Assembly (NCBI GenBank): GCA_012519705.1
Contig: JAAYPR010000034.1
Span: 1 to 64,000 of the forward strand
Direction of reading: 5' to 3'
Length of the DNA: 64,000 nt
DNA from: Campylobacteraceae bacterium
GTDB taxonomy: Bacteria > Campylobacterota > Campylobacteria > Campylobacterales > Campylobacteraceae
Below are positions 50,601-61,235 of this stretch, piece by piece. Made by a program: the position numbers and the translations under genes. The notes below the pieces were generated by a model. The model worked only from the letters and a program-made list of their open reading frames with translations. It had not been told where the DNA came from and made no database searches. Numbering within the stretch: the stretch's first letter is position 1; each line of letters starts with the position of its first letter.

Positions 50601-51675
50601 TTACTAACTTCTCTACTAGTTCTTTAACGCTTATTAATTTATCTAGTTTGTATCCATTTGCACCGCTAAAAAATAGTCCTGTTTCAGTAACTCCAGTGTA
50701 AGCATCATAAAGCCTATCGGCGATGCAATACCCTACTTCTTTTGCACCTTTTCCTCTATTACACGGTGCTACACAGTTGCTAATACACTGAATTTTTGGA
50801 CCTTCTCTTCTCTCAACTAAACCGATTAAATTCGTCTCTATCCCTCTTGCTGGGTACCCAACAGGAGAGCCGATAAGTTTAATATCATCTTTTTTAGCTT
50901 TTAATAAAACTTCTTTAAACTCAGGTGCGGCGTCACACTCAAACGTTCCTATAAATCTAGTTCCCATCTGAACACCGTTTGCTCCTAGGGATATCATTTT
51001 CTTAATATCATCATTATCCCAAACTCCGCCAGCTACGATTAGCGGGAAATCTCCCCAATTTGAAATTTCTTCTTTTACTTCAGGGATTAGGTTTTCTAAA
51101 GCATACGCAGGATCTAAACACTGCTCATAAGTAAAGCCTTGGTGTCCGCCACTGAGCGGCCCTTCAAGAACAACTGCGTCTGGAAGTCTGTCATATCTTT
51201 GTTTCCATCTTTTACAGATGATTTTTAGAGCTTTTGCAGATGAAACGATAGGAACTAAAGCTACATCATCAAACCCTTGCGTAAACTCAGGCAGGTTTGT
51301 AGGAAGCCCAGCTCCGCTTATGATGATGTTAAATCCAGCTTCACAGGCATCTTTTACCATTCTGCCGTAGTCATTACACGCACACATGATATTTACACCA
51401 AGTGGAGCATCACCACAAATTTTTCTAGCGTTAGTGATAATCGCATTTAGTCCCTCGGTTGAGTAGAAATTTTCGCTCCCCAAAGGCTTTGAGTTTATCT
51501 CTTTTTTGGAGTATTTCAAATTCTCATAATACCCAGTTCCAACCGAACTTATCACGCCTAAACAGCCATTTAAACTAACGTTTCCAGCTAGTTTGTCCCA
51601 GCTAATACCTAGCCCCATTCCACCTTGAACAATAGGGTGTTTTATCTCATGTTTTCCTATTTTTAAACTTTTCAT
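50584..51675 (-). CDS. Nitronate monooxygenase / 2-nitropropane dioxygenase-like flavoprotein
   Basis: 363 aa. An FMN TIM-barrel with HPIVQGGMGLGIS at the start, the catalytic His region LSGGHQG and the phosphate-binding PLIVAGGVWD plus GANGVQMGTRF. The family includes nitronate monooxygenase and FabK enoyl-ACP reductase; the role here is unresolved. A Campylobacter-type insertion near residues 293-316 has four close cysteines (CISNCVAPCNRGKG...YC), suggestive of an Fe-S or metal site. The ATG at 51675 overlaps the tyrS stop by one base; AAAGG lies 7 bases upstream. Confidence 0.86.
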   Translation of the reverse strand: MKSLKIGKHEIKHPIVQGGMGLGISWDKLAGNVSLNGCLGVISSVGTGYYENLKYSKKEINSKPLGSENFYSTEGLNAIITNARKICGDAPLGVNIMCACNDYGRMVKDACEAGFNIIISGAGLPTNLPEFTQGFDDVALVPIVSSAKALKIICKRWKQRYDRLPDAVVLEGPLSGGHQGFTYEQCLDPAYALENLIPEVKEEISNWGDFPLIVAGGVWDNDDIKKMISLGANGVQMGTRFIGTFECDAAPEFKEVLLKAKKDDIKLIGSPVGYPARGIETNLIGLVERREGPKIQCISNCVAPCNRGKGAKEVGYCIADRLYDAYTGVTETGLFFSGANGYKLDKLISVKELVEKLVNGENC

Positions 51676-52880
51676 CACGTTACCTTTAACTTTGCAAATT
51701 TTCTTTTGCCAATCTGAAGAACATGCTCGCCTTTTTGTAAACTCAGCTGTTCGTCATCGCATTTTTCTTGATTTAAACTAAAAGCATTTGCTTTTATATG
51801 GCGTCTTGCTTCGCTGTTTGAACTAGCAAGTCCGCATTTAACTATCGCCTCAACCACCCAAATTTCACCATTTATTTCAAACTCTTCTATATCTGTTGGA
51901 AGCTGATTTTTAGAGTGAATTTTATCAAACTCAGCTTTTGCATTCTTAGCTGCTTCTGCGTCGTGAAATCTCTCAACTATCTCAAGTCCAAGATTTTCTT
52001 TTGCAGTTTTTGGATGAACTTCGCCTTTTTCTACAGCCTCTTTAAGCTTAGCTACCTCTTCAAGAGATTTTTTGCTGAGTAACTCATACCAATCCCACAT
52101 CAACTCATCACTTATGCTTAGAGTCTTAGCATACATATCGTTAGCATTTTCAGTTACGCCGATGTAGTTATTTAGCGATTTACTCATTTTATTTACACCA
52201 TCAAGCCCAACTAAAAGTGGCATTGTGATAACGGCTTGTTCTTTGCCGACATTATAAACTCTTTGAAGATGTCTTCCCATAAGTAGGTTAAACTTCTGAT
52301 CTGTCCCACCCATCTCGATATCGCATTTCATCTCAACGCTATCATAACCTTGCATTAATGGATACAAAAACTCACTTATTGAGATGGGAGTTTCATTTTT
52401 ATATCTTTTCTCAAAATCATCTCTCTCTAGCATCCTAGCAACACTATATGTGCTTGCTATCTCTATCATCTCAATAGCTGTTAGGTTGTTCGCCCACTCC
52501 GAGTTAAACATAATGATAGTTTTTTCTGGATCTAATACTTTAAAAACTTGCTCTTCATAAGTTTTAGCGTTTTGTAAAACTACATCTTTGCTAAGCTTTT
52601 TTCTAGTTTCACTTTTACCAGTTGGATCGCCAATTTGAGCTGTGAAATCGCCTATTAAAAACTGGATAATAGCACCGTGCTCTTGCAAAAATGCCATCTT
52701 TTGAAGTGTGACAGTATGACCTAAGTGTAAATCTGGTGCGGTTGGATCCATACCGATTTTAACATAAAAGTTTTTGCCATTTTCATAATAATCTTTAATA
52801 AGAGATTTAACCTTTTCTTCATCTATAATCTCGGCAATCCCACGCTTTAACTCTTTATAAATACTCTCTAAATTTACCAC
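51675..52880 (-). CDS. tyrS: Tyrosyl-tRNA synthetase
   Basis: Class I synthetase, 401 aa. The HIGH motif reads HLGH ([10 protein letters not shown]), and KMSKS is in [10 protein letters not shown]. The C-terminal S4 RNA-binding domain covers about 335-401 and ends [15 protein letters not shown]. The start is GTG 52880, 5 bases after AGGAG. It sits between spoT and the NMO gene in the long minus-strand run, as in C. jejuni by memory. Confidence 0.96.
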   Translation of the reverse strand: MVNLESIYKELKRGIAEIIDEEKVKSLIKDYYENGKNFYVKIGMDPTAPDLHLGHTVTLQKMAFLQEHGAIIQFLIGDFTAQIGDPTGKSETRKKLSKDVVLQNAKTYEEQVFKVLDPEKTIIMFNSEWANNLTAIEMIEIASTYSVARMLERDDFEKRYKNETPISISEFLYPLMQGYDSVEMKCDIEMGGTDQKFNLLMGRHLQRVYNVGKEQAVITMPLLVGLDGVNKMSKSLNNYIGVTENANDMYAKTLSISDELMWDWYELLSKKSLEEVAKLKEAVEKGEVHPKTAKENLGLEIVERFHDAEAAKNAKAEFDKIHSKNQLPTDIEEFEINGEIWVVEAIVKCGLASSNSEARRHIKANAFSLNQEKCDDEQLSLQKGEHVLQIGKRKFAKLKVT

Positions 52881-52892
52881 TATTTCTCCTAT

Positions 52893-55103
52893 CTAAGATT
52901 TGTATGCATCATCAAACGATGCAAACTCTACTATTTTATATCTCTCTTTTAACCTAGTTTTTATATCTTGAGCATTGACATTTTCGCCAAACTCTATAAC
53001 CATCTCAAAAAAGTCTGACTTTGTCTCATCATTTTCATTTAAAGTAATTGATGATAAATCAACTTGAAGCCTTGCAAGATAGCTTAAAAATGCAGCTAAA
53101 GAGCCTCTTTTATTTTCTAAATTTAAAATAACTTTATACCTATGAGGTGCATTTCTAGTCCATTTTACAAAGATAACCTCTTTGCCCTCTTTTATCAAAT
53201 CAGCCGCTCTATCGCAGAATTTATGGTGAACTGTAACGTTTGCACCATTTCTAAAACCTAAGATATTATCCCCTCTTTTTGGGTTACAGCAGTAGTCAAA
53301 CTCAGCGTCATTTACTTTGTGATTTGAGTAAACTACAATGTTTTCAAATTTTTGTTTTTTAACTGTGTATTTGTCTGCAAAATTTAGAGTAAAAACTTTA
53401 TCTTTTTTTGGATATTTTTTTAAGATATTTGCAACTTCTTGCAAGAAAATGGAGTTATAGGCTATCTTATCTACTTTTTTATGTAAATTTTCAGCCTCAA
53501 GCCACGATAAAATCGTCACATCTTTTTCACCAAAAGTAGCTGAGAGAATTTTTATCCCAATGGTTGTATTTAACTCTCTTAGTTTTTGCTTACAAAAGGT
53601 TTTAATCGCCGCTTTTGCTTTGCCAGTTTTAACTGAGTTTAGCCAGCTACATCTGTAATGTGCTTCATTTCCTGTGATGATATGAACTATATCTCCGTTG
53701 TGAAGCTCTGTTAAAAGTGGAACTTTTACTCTATTTACATAAGCTTCAGTTGCTTTTAGTCCAACTTGAGAGTGAATTTCATAGGCATAGTCTAGTGCCG
53801 TCGCACCCCTTGGAAGTGTAAAAATTCCGCCTTTTGGAGAGTAAACTGCGATATCTTCAGCATACAAACTATCTTTTGCATACTCATACATCTCCTCAGT
53901 TGTGTCATCGTTTTTACTATCTTCGATATCTTCGTTGCTTGCTATATCGCTAAGCCAGTCAAGTCTAGGGTTGATTGAGCCACCTTGTTTGTATTTCCAG
54001 TGGGCTGCGACTCCGTACTCAGCGGTGTTGTGCATATCAAGAGTTCTTATTTGAGCCTCTATAATCATACTTTCGTTAAATACAGTTGTGTGGATTGTTT
54101 GGTATCCGTTTTGTTTTGGAAGTGCGATATAGTCTTTAAACCTTGAGATTAAGGGGTTAAATTTGGTGTGAATAATTCCAAGTGCTAGGTAGCAGTCCTT
54201 TACATCTCTAACTATCACTCTAACAGCTAAGAGATCTAGAACTTCTTGGATAGAAATCCCTTTTCTTTGCATTTTAAGATAGGTTGAGTAGTAGTGCTTT
54301 ACTCTTTTTTGTATCTCAAAACTATCTTCACTAAAACCATTTGTAAGCAAAAGCTCTGTTATTTTTAGGCTAAATTTATTTAAGTTCATCTGAAGTTGCT
54401 GTTTATGCTCGTTGATATATGAGTCTATCATCTCATACTCTTTTGGCATAACATATTTAAAACTTAAATCTTCTAGAATGTTTTTGATGGAAGCAATTCC
54501 TAGTCTATGGGCGATTGGGGCATAAACAACTAAAGTCTCTTCAGCGATTCTTTTTTGTTTATCCTCCCTCAAAGCTTCCAAAGTTAGCATATTGTGAAGT
54601 CTATCACAAAGCTTTATAACCAGAACTCTAACGTCTTCAATAGAGACAAGTAGCATTCTTCTAAAGCTAAGTGCTGAGGCTCTAAGTTTAGCATCTTTCT
54701 CACTTGATGGGATAAGTTTATCTTCCCTAATAGTTACGATTTTCGTAAGTCCCTCAACAAGCTTAGCAACCCCATCATCAAATTTCTCTCTAACTTCTTC
54801 AACAGTATACTCTGTATCTTCAACCACGTCATGAAGTAAAGCGGCTATTACCATATCATCATCACCGCCCATAAAAGCCACTATACAAGCAACTAAAATG
54901 GGGTGAACAGCATATGGCTCTCCGCTTTTTCTAAACTGACCATCATGCTCTTCTATACAGAGCTTTACAGCCTTTTCGATGTTTTCATTTGGTTCTTTAA
55001 ATTCATAAAAGAGCTCTTTAGAAGCTTCGATTGTACTTGTATTTACAATTTCTTCTAAAAAACTCTCTATGCTTATATCAGTCCTCTGTTTTAACAATGC
55101 CAT
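52893..55103 (-). CDS. spoT: Bifunctional (p)ppGpp synthetase/hydrolase
   Basis: The sole RelA/SpoT homolog expected in Campylobacter, running the stringent response. At 736 aa it shows the HD hydrolase domain ([10 protein letters not shown] and LLHDVVEDT near 62-95), the synthetase domain ([20 protein letters not shown] near 320), TGS ([20 protein letters not shown]) and a C-terminal ACT domain. Both enzymatic halves keep key motifs, so it should make and degrade (p)ppGpp. The start at ATG 55103 lies 26 bases inside rpoZ with no clear Shine-Dalgarno, so the exact start is uncertain. Confidence 0.94.
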   Translation of the reverse strand: MALLKQRTDISIESFLEEIVNTSTIEASKELFYEFKEPNENIEKAVKLCIEEHDGQFRKSGEPYAVHPILVACIVAFMGGDDDMVIAALLHDVVEDTEYTVEEVREKFDDGVAKLVEGLTKIVTIREDKLIPSSEKDAKLRASALSFRRMLLVSIEDVRVLVIKLCDRLHNMLTLEALREDKQKRIAEETLVVYAPIAHRLGIASIKNILEDLSFKYVMPKEYEMIDSYINEHKQQLQMNLNKFSLKITELLLTNGFSEDSFEIQKRVKHYYSTYLKMQRKGISIQEVLDLLAVRVIVRDVKDCYLALGIIHTKFNPLISRFKDYIALPKQNGYQTIHTTVFNESMIIEAQIRTLDMHNTAEYGVAAHWKYKQGGSINPRLDWLSDIASNEDIEDSKNDDTTEEMYEYAKDSLYAEDIAVYSPKGGIFTLPRGATALDYAYEIHSQVGLKATEAYVNRVKVPLLTELHNGDIVHIITGNEAHYRCSWLNSVKTGKAKAAIKTFCKQKLRELNTTIGIKILSATFGEKDVTILSWLEAENLHKKVDKIAYNSIFLQEVANILKKYPKKDKVFTLNFADKYTVKKQKFENIVVYSNHKVNDAEFDYCCNPKRGDNILGFRNGANVTVHHKFCDRAADLIKEGKEVIFVKWTRNAPHRYKVILNLENKRGSLAAFLSYLARLQVDLSSITLNENDETKSDFFEMVIEFGENVNAQDIKTRLKERYKIVEFASFDDAYKS

Positions 55104-55302
55104 CTAGGGTTATTTTTCCTTCTGCTATTTCTAAAAGTGCGATATCTGCAAATTTCATATCTCTTATTTCGTTTTTATCAACCAAAACCTTAGCTCCATC
55201 GTGAAGCTCATTTGCTCTTTTTGCAACCATTAAAGAGAGTTTATATCTATCTCCGTTTACGCTTTTTAGTGCCTTTGCTATAACTTCTTCTGATCTTTTC
55301 AT
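55078..55302 (-). CDS. rpoZ: RNA polymerase omega subunit
   Basis: 74 aa, the small RNA polymerase assembly subunit. The sequence [19 protein letters not shown] followed by [11 protein letters not shown] matches the omega core. It is located between pyrH and spoT, a widely conserved pairing with spoT. The ATG has AAGGATTTAG upstream. Omega is needed for ppGpp response in many bacteria, which fits its link to spoT. Confidence 0.93.
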   Translation of the reverse strand: MKRSEEVIAKALKSVNGDRYKLSLMVAKRANELHDGAKVLVDKNEIRDMKFADIALLEIAEGKITLDGIVKTED

Positions 55303-55324
55303 CTAAATCCTTCTAATAAATTTA

Positions 55325-56056
<732 letters not shown>

Positions 56057-56101
56057 TTAAAATTTCTAATTCTATCATAAAACACTTTAATTTTTCATAA
56101 C

Positions 56102-57403
56102 TTATTTTAAAGATATCATCTCCAAAGGATTTATATGGTAGTTTTTCTGCGTAACTTCAAAAGTTAAATCTTTCTCAACCCTACCTATCGCATACCCTTT
56201 CTTAATAACACTTCCATTTTTTATAGTTGGGGCGATTTGACTTAAATTTGCATAAATTGTATGAATGCCACTACTACTCTCAACTATGATGACGTTATCT
56301 AAAACTGGAGTTTTTTTAGCAAAGATGACTTTTCCATCTAGCACATTATAGACTTGAGCATTGTATGTATCTGATGTTAAAATAACAGACTCATTAAATA
56401 TCTTTATCCCATAAACCGGGTCTGTGAAATTTCCAAATTTACGTTTAACTATGGCGTTTTTAAGCGGTGAAATGGTCTTTGAGCCACTATATTTCCTAAC
56501 TCTGCTCTCTTGGTAGCTTGAGCCGTAAAGTTTAACTTTTTTATCTATATCATCAACTCTTTGGTCTCTTACCACAACAGGCTCTTCTACTACACTCTCT
56601 TTTTTTGCTGTTTTTTTCTTACTAGCTTCTTTTTTTCTTTTTTCTTCTTCAGCTTTTACCCTCTTCTCTTCAGCAAGACGGGCTTTTTCTCTCTCTTCTT
56701 TATCATTTATGATATTTAGTTCGGCTAGCGTTTTAGCTAAAGCTTCACTCTCTCTTTGGTTCTTTTCTAGCCTTGAGATATAGGACTCTCTATTTTTACT
56801 TAAATTTGCAACTAAGGTCTCTTTTTTCTTCTTTTCATTTGAGAGTTCAATTTTTTTAGCACTATACTCTTTTAAATTTGACTCGATTTTTGCTATCTCT
56901 TTGGACTTTATCTCTATCTCTTTTGTTGTTTTTTCATACTCTTTAAGTAAATTTGCTAGTTCGTCGTTTAAAACTATATTTAAACTAGCAAAAATTTCAT
57001 TTGATAGAACACTTTCAGCTGTTTTTATATCATTATCTTGGATTAAGTTAAAAGAAAAATCATTTGCTATCATATCAACGATTTTCTCTTCTAGCTCTTT
57101 TTTTAAGTCAGCAAGAGCTATTGTTTGGATGTTTAAATTATCAAGCTGCTCTTCTTCAAGTTTATGTTTTTCAGATAAATTTACAACAAGCCCTGTTATT
57201 TCATCTATCTTTTTATCAGTATCTTTTAAGTTTTTACTCTCTTTTAAAATTTGATTTCCTAGCTCATCAACCTTTAAAGAGAGGGTTTTTTGCTCTTTTT
57301 CTTTCGTGCCAATCTCTTTAGATGTTGCATCAATTTTCTCTTTGGTTGTTTGAGAAAAAAGTAGAGTTATGCTAATAAAAACTAAAAAAGCTACTCTTTT
57401 CAC
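56102..57403 (-). CDS. EnvC-like murein hydrolase activator, degenerate LytM domain
   Basis: 433 aa with a signal peptide (VAFLVFISITLLFS), a very long coiled coil (about 20-255, Lys/Glu/Leu-rich) and a C-terminal LytM/M23 fold (about 310-433). The metal-binding His/Asp of active M23 enzymes are missing: where HKGID would be it reads YGIKIFNES, and the HxH is replaced by GIHTIYANL with no second His pattern. That is the hallmark of EnvC, which activates amidases instead of cutting the wall. The GTG start overlaps the ftsX stop (GTGA), which fits EnvC recruitment by FtsEX. Confidence 0.87.
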   Translation of the reverse strand: MKRVAFLVFISITLLFSQTTKEKIDATSKEIGTKEKEQKTLSLKVDELGNQILKESKNLKDTDKKIDEITGLVVNLSEKHKLEEEQLDNLNIQTIALADLKKELEEKIVDMIANDFSFNLIQDNDIKTAESVLSNEIFASLNIVLNDELANLLKEYEKTTKEIEIKSKEIAKIESNLKEYSAKKIELSNEKKKKETLVANLSKNRESYISRLEKNQRESEALAKTLAELNIINDKEEREKARLAEEKRVKAEEEKRKKEASKKKTAKKESVVEEPVVVRDQRVDDIDKKVKLYGSSYQESRVRKYSGSKTISPLKNAIVKRKFGNFTDPVYGIKIFNESVILTSDTYNAQVYNVLDGKVIFAKKTPVLDNVIIVESSSGIHTIYANLSQIAPTIKNGSVIKKGYAIGRVEKDLTFEVTQKNYHINPLEMISLK

Positions 57404-58209
57404 AAACTATCCTCATTTATACTAAGCATAACAAAAGTTACGGCAAGAATTGATACTATAAGTGACACTCCAAAAAGATAAACCCCTTGATCTGGTAAAA
57501 TGATAGGATTTACCATAATGCCAAGAGAGCTTAAAGCATTGGAATAAAGGTCAAAATTTGGTAAGAATTTATAGAACAAAACCACGATAATGGTTGCTAT
57601 AAGACTATCTAAAACAACCATCTTATAAAGCACAAAGCTTTTTATCATATATGGAGCACCAAAAAGTATCATTATTTCAACTCTTTTTCTATGCTCAAAA
57701 AGCCAAATTCTCATCTGTTTTAGCATGAGCATTAAACTTAATATAAAAGTTAAAATTGAAAAAATATAAACTATCTTTTTTAGCATCAAAAGTATGTTAT
57801 ATATGCTGTTGTGGGACTTTGCAAAAACTTCAACCCTGCTTACTCCATCAACTTTTTTGAGATTTTCAGAAACTGCTTTTAACTCATCTGAGTTTGGAAA
57901 AAAACTAAGAGTTACATCATAGAACTTAGGCAAAGTCTCTACAAGCTTTTCCATACTAGTGGGCGAAATTTTACTCTTTAGTTTTTGAAGCATCTCTTCT
58001 GGGTTGATATTTCGTAAATTTGAAACCTCTTTTAGGTTTACACTCTCTAAACTAAGCTCTTTAGTTGAAACTATAACTATACTATACTCATCTTTCATAA
58101 CATTTTCATAGCTTTTTATAATACTGTTTATTAAAAAACTAAATTGCACGGAAAAAAGTAGTGCAACAAGGGATATAATAACGCCAAAATGCATCTTAAT
58201 TTTTCTCAA
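57400..58209 (-). CDS. ftsX: Cell division ABC transporter permease FtsX
   Basis: A membrane protein with four helices: one near the N-terminus (HFGVIISLVALLFSVQFSFL), a large periplasmic loop (the EnvC-contacting part), then three C-terminal helices. With FtsE it passes cytoplasmic ATP hydrolysis to the EnvC-like activator. The start is not certain: TTG 58209 behind GGGGAAGAG is chosen, with ATG 58194 and TTG 58233 possible. It overlaps the ftsE stop. The FtsX sequence is weakly conserved, so the call rests largely on topology and on ftsE. Confidence 0.86.
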   Translation of the reverse strand: MRKIKMHFGVIISLVALLFSVQFSFLINSIIKSYENVMKDEYSIVIVSTKELSLESVNLKEVSNLRNINPEEMLQKLKSKISPTSMEKLVETLPKFYDVTLSFFPNSDELKAVSENLKKVDGVSRVEVFAKSHNSIYNILLMLKKIVYIFSILTFILSLMLMLKQMRIWLFEHRKRVEIMILFGAPYMIKSFVLYKMVVLDSLIATIIVVLFYKFLPNFDLYSNALSSLGIMVNPIILPDQGVYLFGVSLIVSILAVTFVMLSINEDSL

Positions 58210-58867
58210 TGACTCTTCCCCCTGCAATTTCAAAATGTCTAAAGTTGAACTTAAGTGTTGATGGAGCTCTGTGAGTTACAACTACAACACAAGCCCCCCA
58301 AGAGTCTCTTGCTGATCTTAAAAATCTCCAAACCATCTCACTTGAAACCTCATCTAAGTTTCCAGTTGGCTCATCACAAAGAAGAAGTTGTGGGTTGTGT
58401 GCCATAGCCCTTGCAACCGCAACACGTTGTTGCTCACCACCGCTTATTTCCATAGGATATTTGCCGATTTTATGTCCTAGTTTTACATATTTTAATAAAT
58501 TCTCAGACTGTTTTTTACAAGTTGTTTTATCATATCCAGCAATTATGAGTGGAAGCATAACGTTTTTTTCTATAGTCCACTCGTTTATTAGGCGGTAGTC
58601 TTGAAAAACGATGCCTATTTTTTGCCTAAGAGATCTTAAGTTCTTACTTGTTGTATCATTTAGGTTATGAAAACAGACATCAAGCTCTCCACCTGCTAGC
58701 TTAATGCCTCCATAAAAAGATTTAAGAAGGGTTGATTTACCACTTCCACTCTCTCCTGTGATGACTATAAAATCATTTGCTTTTATGCTAAAACTTGCAC
58801 TGTTTATAACTGGATTTGAGTTCGGGTATCCAAGAGTTATGTCGTTTGCTGTTATGATATCTACCAT
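58196..58867 (-). CDS. ftsE: Cell division ATP-binding protein FtsE
   Basis: A 223-aa ABC ATPase. Walker A GESGSGKSTL (about 38-47), Q-loop QDYRLINEWT, signature ISGGEQQRVAVARAM, Walker B LLLCDEPTGNLDE and the H-loop VVVTHR are all intact. It couples ATP use to septal wall hydrolysis through FtsX and the EnvC-like protein. It overlaps trmB by 7 nt and ftsX by about 14 nt. Confidence 0.94.
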   Translation of the reverse strand: MVDIITANDITLGYPNSNPVINSASFSIKANDFIVITGESGSGKSTLLKSFYGGIKLAGGELDVCFHNLNDTTSKNLRSLRQKIGIVFQDYRLINEWTIEKNVMLPLIIAGYDKTTCKKQSENLLKYVKLGHKIGKYPMEISGGEQQRVAVARAMAHNPQLLLCDEPTGNLDEVSSEMVWRFLRSARDSWGACVVVVTHRAPSTLKFNFRHFEIAGGRVIEKN

Positions 58868-60027
58868 TGTAAAAGTAACTCTCCTATCTTTTTATGTGCT
58901 TTTTGGTTTTTGATGGTTTTTAAAGGCTCGTTTATAAAATACTTGGTCTCATTATCTGAAATCAAAATAAAACAGTTTTGTGCTACGTCAAAGTCTCCAA
59001 ATGAGAGCTTTAAAAGCACATTTTTGCTACTAAATTTATAAACCTCTTCAAAATTTAGAAAAAAGTCATCAAATTTAAGTCTCTCTCTTCTAAAGTTTTT
59101 ATAAACTCTCTCAGGGTTTAGCTTTGAAAAGCTAAACTTACTATCTCTATCATTTAAAGGCTCTGAAATTTTGTAGTTTTTAACGATGATATCATAGATA
59201 TCTTTTTCCTGTTTCTTCCATCTATCTTCATATTTGCTGGAAACTTCAATATCCCTATTCTTAAAAACCTCTAAATTCACAAAATCCATATCCAAAAATT
59301 TTAACATAGAAAAGTCAACATACGCCCTACTATCGCTTCTAAGTTCAAATGTTCCACCATTTTTTAAAACTCTTTGAACTTCACTCATAAACTCAGTTGA
59401 AATCACTCTTCTATGAGGTGCATCATCCCACGGAACTGGGAAGTGGAGATAGATGGTATCAACGCTATTTGACTGGACTAAATTTAAGAAATTTCTTGCA
59501 TCTGTATTAACTAAACAGAGATTTGAAATTTCACTTTTAAGGGCTTGTTTTGCAACTTGCTCTACGCCTGGTTTGTAAATTTCAATTCCAAGATGAAAAA
59601 CATCTTTTTTCTCACCTGCTTGAAATAGCAGATGTCTACCTGAACCAAAACCTATCTCAATGGCTACTTTATCATGGTTTTTTAGTTCATTTAGGGCTGA
59701 AATTTCATCTTTTATAATCTCACTATTTTTAGTTAATGAGTTTTTTTTAAAATTAATTGAGTTTGATACTAACTCATCGCAAAACTCATCTCTATAAATT
59801 TCCAACGCCTTTTGCAAAAGCCCAACTTTAGCAGGTCTTGTAAGCTTCTCACCTTTTATAACAAAAAGCTCTTTACTAGGCTTTATAGTTATAAAAAACC
59901 TCTCCCCGCCCGCCTCAACTAAGAGTAGGTCAACAACCCTGCCCTTAGCGATGTCTATAAACTTAACTCCATCTTTTTCAAATGGAAATTTTGGCTCTTT
60001 TAGCTTTTTTACTCTAAAATTTGGCAT
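58861..60027 (-). CDS. trmB: tRNA (guanine-N7-)-methyltransferase
   Basis: Makes m7G46 in tRNA. The SAM motif EIGFGSGRHLL begins near residue 140, followed by GIEIYKPGVEQ and the substrate motif YLHFPVPWDDAPHRR. The protein is 388 aa, much longer than the ~240 aa of E. coli TrmB, because it has an N-terminal extension of about 120 residues and a C-terminal one of about 70, as I recall for Campylobacter TrmB. The ATG overlaps the flpA stop by one base (TAATG). Confidence 0.9.
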   Translation of the reverse strand: MPNFRVKKLKEPKFPFEKDGVKFIDIAKGRVVDLLLVEAGGERFFITIKPSKELFVIKGEKLTRPAKVGLLQKALEIYRDEFCDELVSNSINFKKNSLTKNSEIIKDEISALNELKNHDKVAIEIGFGSGRHLLFQAGEKKDVFHLGIEIYKPGVEQVAKQALKSEISNLCLVNTDARNFLNLVQSNSVDTIYLHFPVPWDDAPHRRVISTEFMSEVQRVLKNGGTFELRSDSRAYVDFSMLKFLDMDFVNLEVFKNRDIEVSSKYEDRWKKQEKDIYDIIVKNYKISEPLNDRDSKFSFSKLNPERVYKNFRRERLKFDDFFLNFEEVYKFSSKNVLLKLSFGDFDVAQNCFILISDNETKYFINEPLKTIKNQKAHKKIGELLLQW

Positions 60028-61235
60028 TAAAACTGAACGCTTACTCTATTTGATTTAGATGAGTTAATGCCGTATTTATCAACGCTGTGAACTTGATATG
60101 TATATTTTACACCTTTTTTAACATCGCTGTCTACAAAAGGGCTTCTAGCGATATTGTCAATAGTTCTATCACTTCCCCCGCCACTTCTTACAAGAGTAAA
60201 TTTCTCTACTTCTGCTCCTGTGCTCCAGTTTAAAACAATAGTATTGTTATTTATAATCGGTTCAGCCATTACAGGTGCTGGGTCTGAGTCAAGAGTTTGA
60301 CCAATTACAGGACTGCTTTGAGCTTCACTTTCAAGCCCGTCTTTGTCTACAAAAGTAACTTTATAGTATCTTCTTGCACCATTTGTATTTATCAAGTCTT
60401 CATAACTATTTGTGTTAGTTTGAGCAAGCGGGAGTGCTGGCAAAAACTCAGCTCTTGAGCTATAAATTTGATAGTGTGAAAAGTTCTCATTCATAGGGCT
60501 ATCCCATGTTAGAATAATCTTTTTTGGCTGATCGACTGTAGCACGTAAGTTTATAACTGACTCTGGTAAAGGCTTGGTTTTTGAAGTTAGAATTTGTGAT
60601 GGCTCTGAAATTTCCCCGTCTAGAGTTTTAACTCTTATTCTATATTGATAAGTTGTGTTGCTAGTAACTCCGGTGTCGATATATTCAGCATTTAGTCTAC
60701 CTTTAACTTCTGCTCTTGTTGACCAACTTCCAGTGTCGCCTTTTCTTCTCTCAATTATATATGAGCCAACTTTTAAGTTAGAGTGTGGTCTCCAGATAAG
60801 CTTAACTCTCTCAGGAAGCCCATAAAGTGCTTGTGCAAAAGAGACTGAGTCAATCGCCTTAGATGTTGTAGCAGTTACGATAACACCTTCTCTTGAAATT
60901 CCACTATCCCCATAAGTTCTCATCATATATCTATACGCCGTTCCTGGCTCTAAGCCCTCATCAGCGTAGTGAGTTGAGTACCTATCGGTGATTTTAGCTA
61001 TGTTTTTCATAGGCTCGTTTAGTTTTGAGCGGTAGATGTAATACCCCTTAACATCTAAATTTTTTGAGTCATCCCACTCAAGTCCGATTGCCTTTGTAGA
61101 GCTAACAGTTCTAATGCTGTTAACCGTTGGCAAACTGCTATCTTGTACTCCTGATGGACTAGGTGTTGCCATAGAGCATCCAGCTATCAACGCTCCTAAA
61201 ATCATCGCTGATACGATCTTGTAAAATCTTTTCAT
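60027..61235 (-). CDS. flpA: Fibronectin type III lipoprotein (FlpA-like adhesin)
   Basis: 402 aa. The lipobox LIAGC gives Cys20, so this is an outer-membrane lipoprotein, with four predicted FN3 repeats (about 35-125, 130-225, 230-310, 315-402). Its place between trmB and rluD is that of C. jejuni FlpA, which binds host fibronectin. The second repeat reads WRPHSNLKV at 148-156, close to the fibronectin-binding motif described for C. jejuni FlpA (WRPHPDFRV as I recall). The start ATG has AAGGAG upstream. Its first 77 bases overlap the end of rluD. Confidence 0.88.
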   Translation of the reverse strand: MKRFYKIVSAMILGALIAGCSMATPSPSGVQDSSLPTVNSIRTVSSTKAIGLEWDDSKNLDVKGYYIYRSKLNEPMKNIAKITDRYSTHYADEGLEPGTAYRYMMRTYGDSGISREGVIVTATTSKAIDSVSFAQALYGLPERVKLIWRPHSNLKVGSYIIERRKGDTGSWSTRAEVKGRLNAEYIDTGVTSNTTYQYRIRVKTLDGEISEPSQILTSKTKPLPESVINLRATVDQPKKIILTWDSPMNENFSHYQIYSSRAEFLPALPLAQTNTNSYEDLINTNGARRYYKVTFVDKDGLESEAQSSPVIGQTLDSDPAPVMAEPIINNNTIVLNWSTGAEVEKFTLVRSGGGSDRTIDNIARSPFVDSDVKKGVKYTYQVHSVDKYGINSSKSNRVSVQF

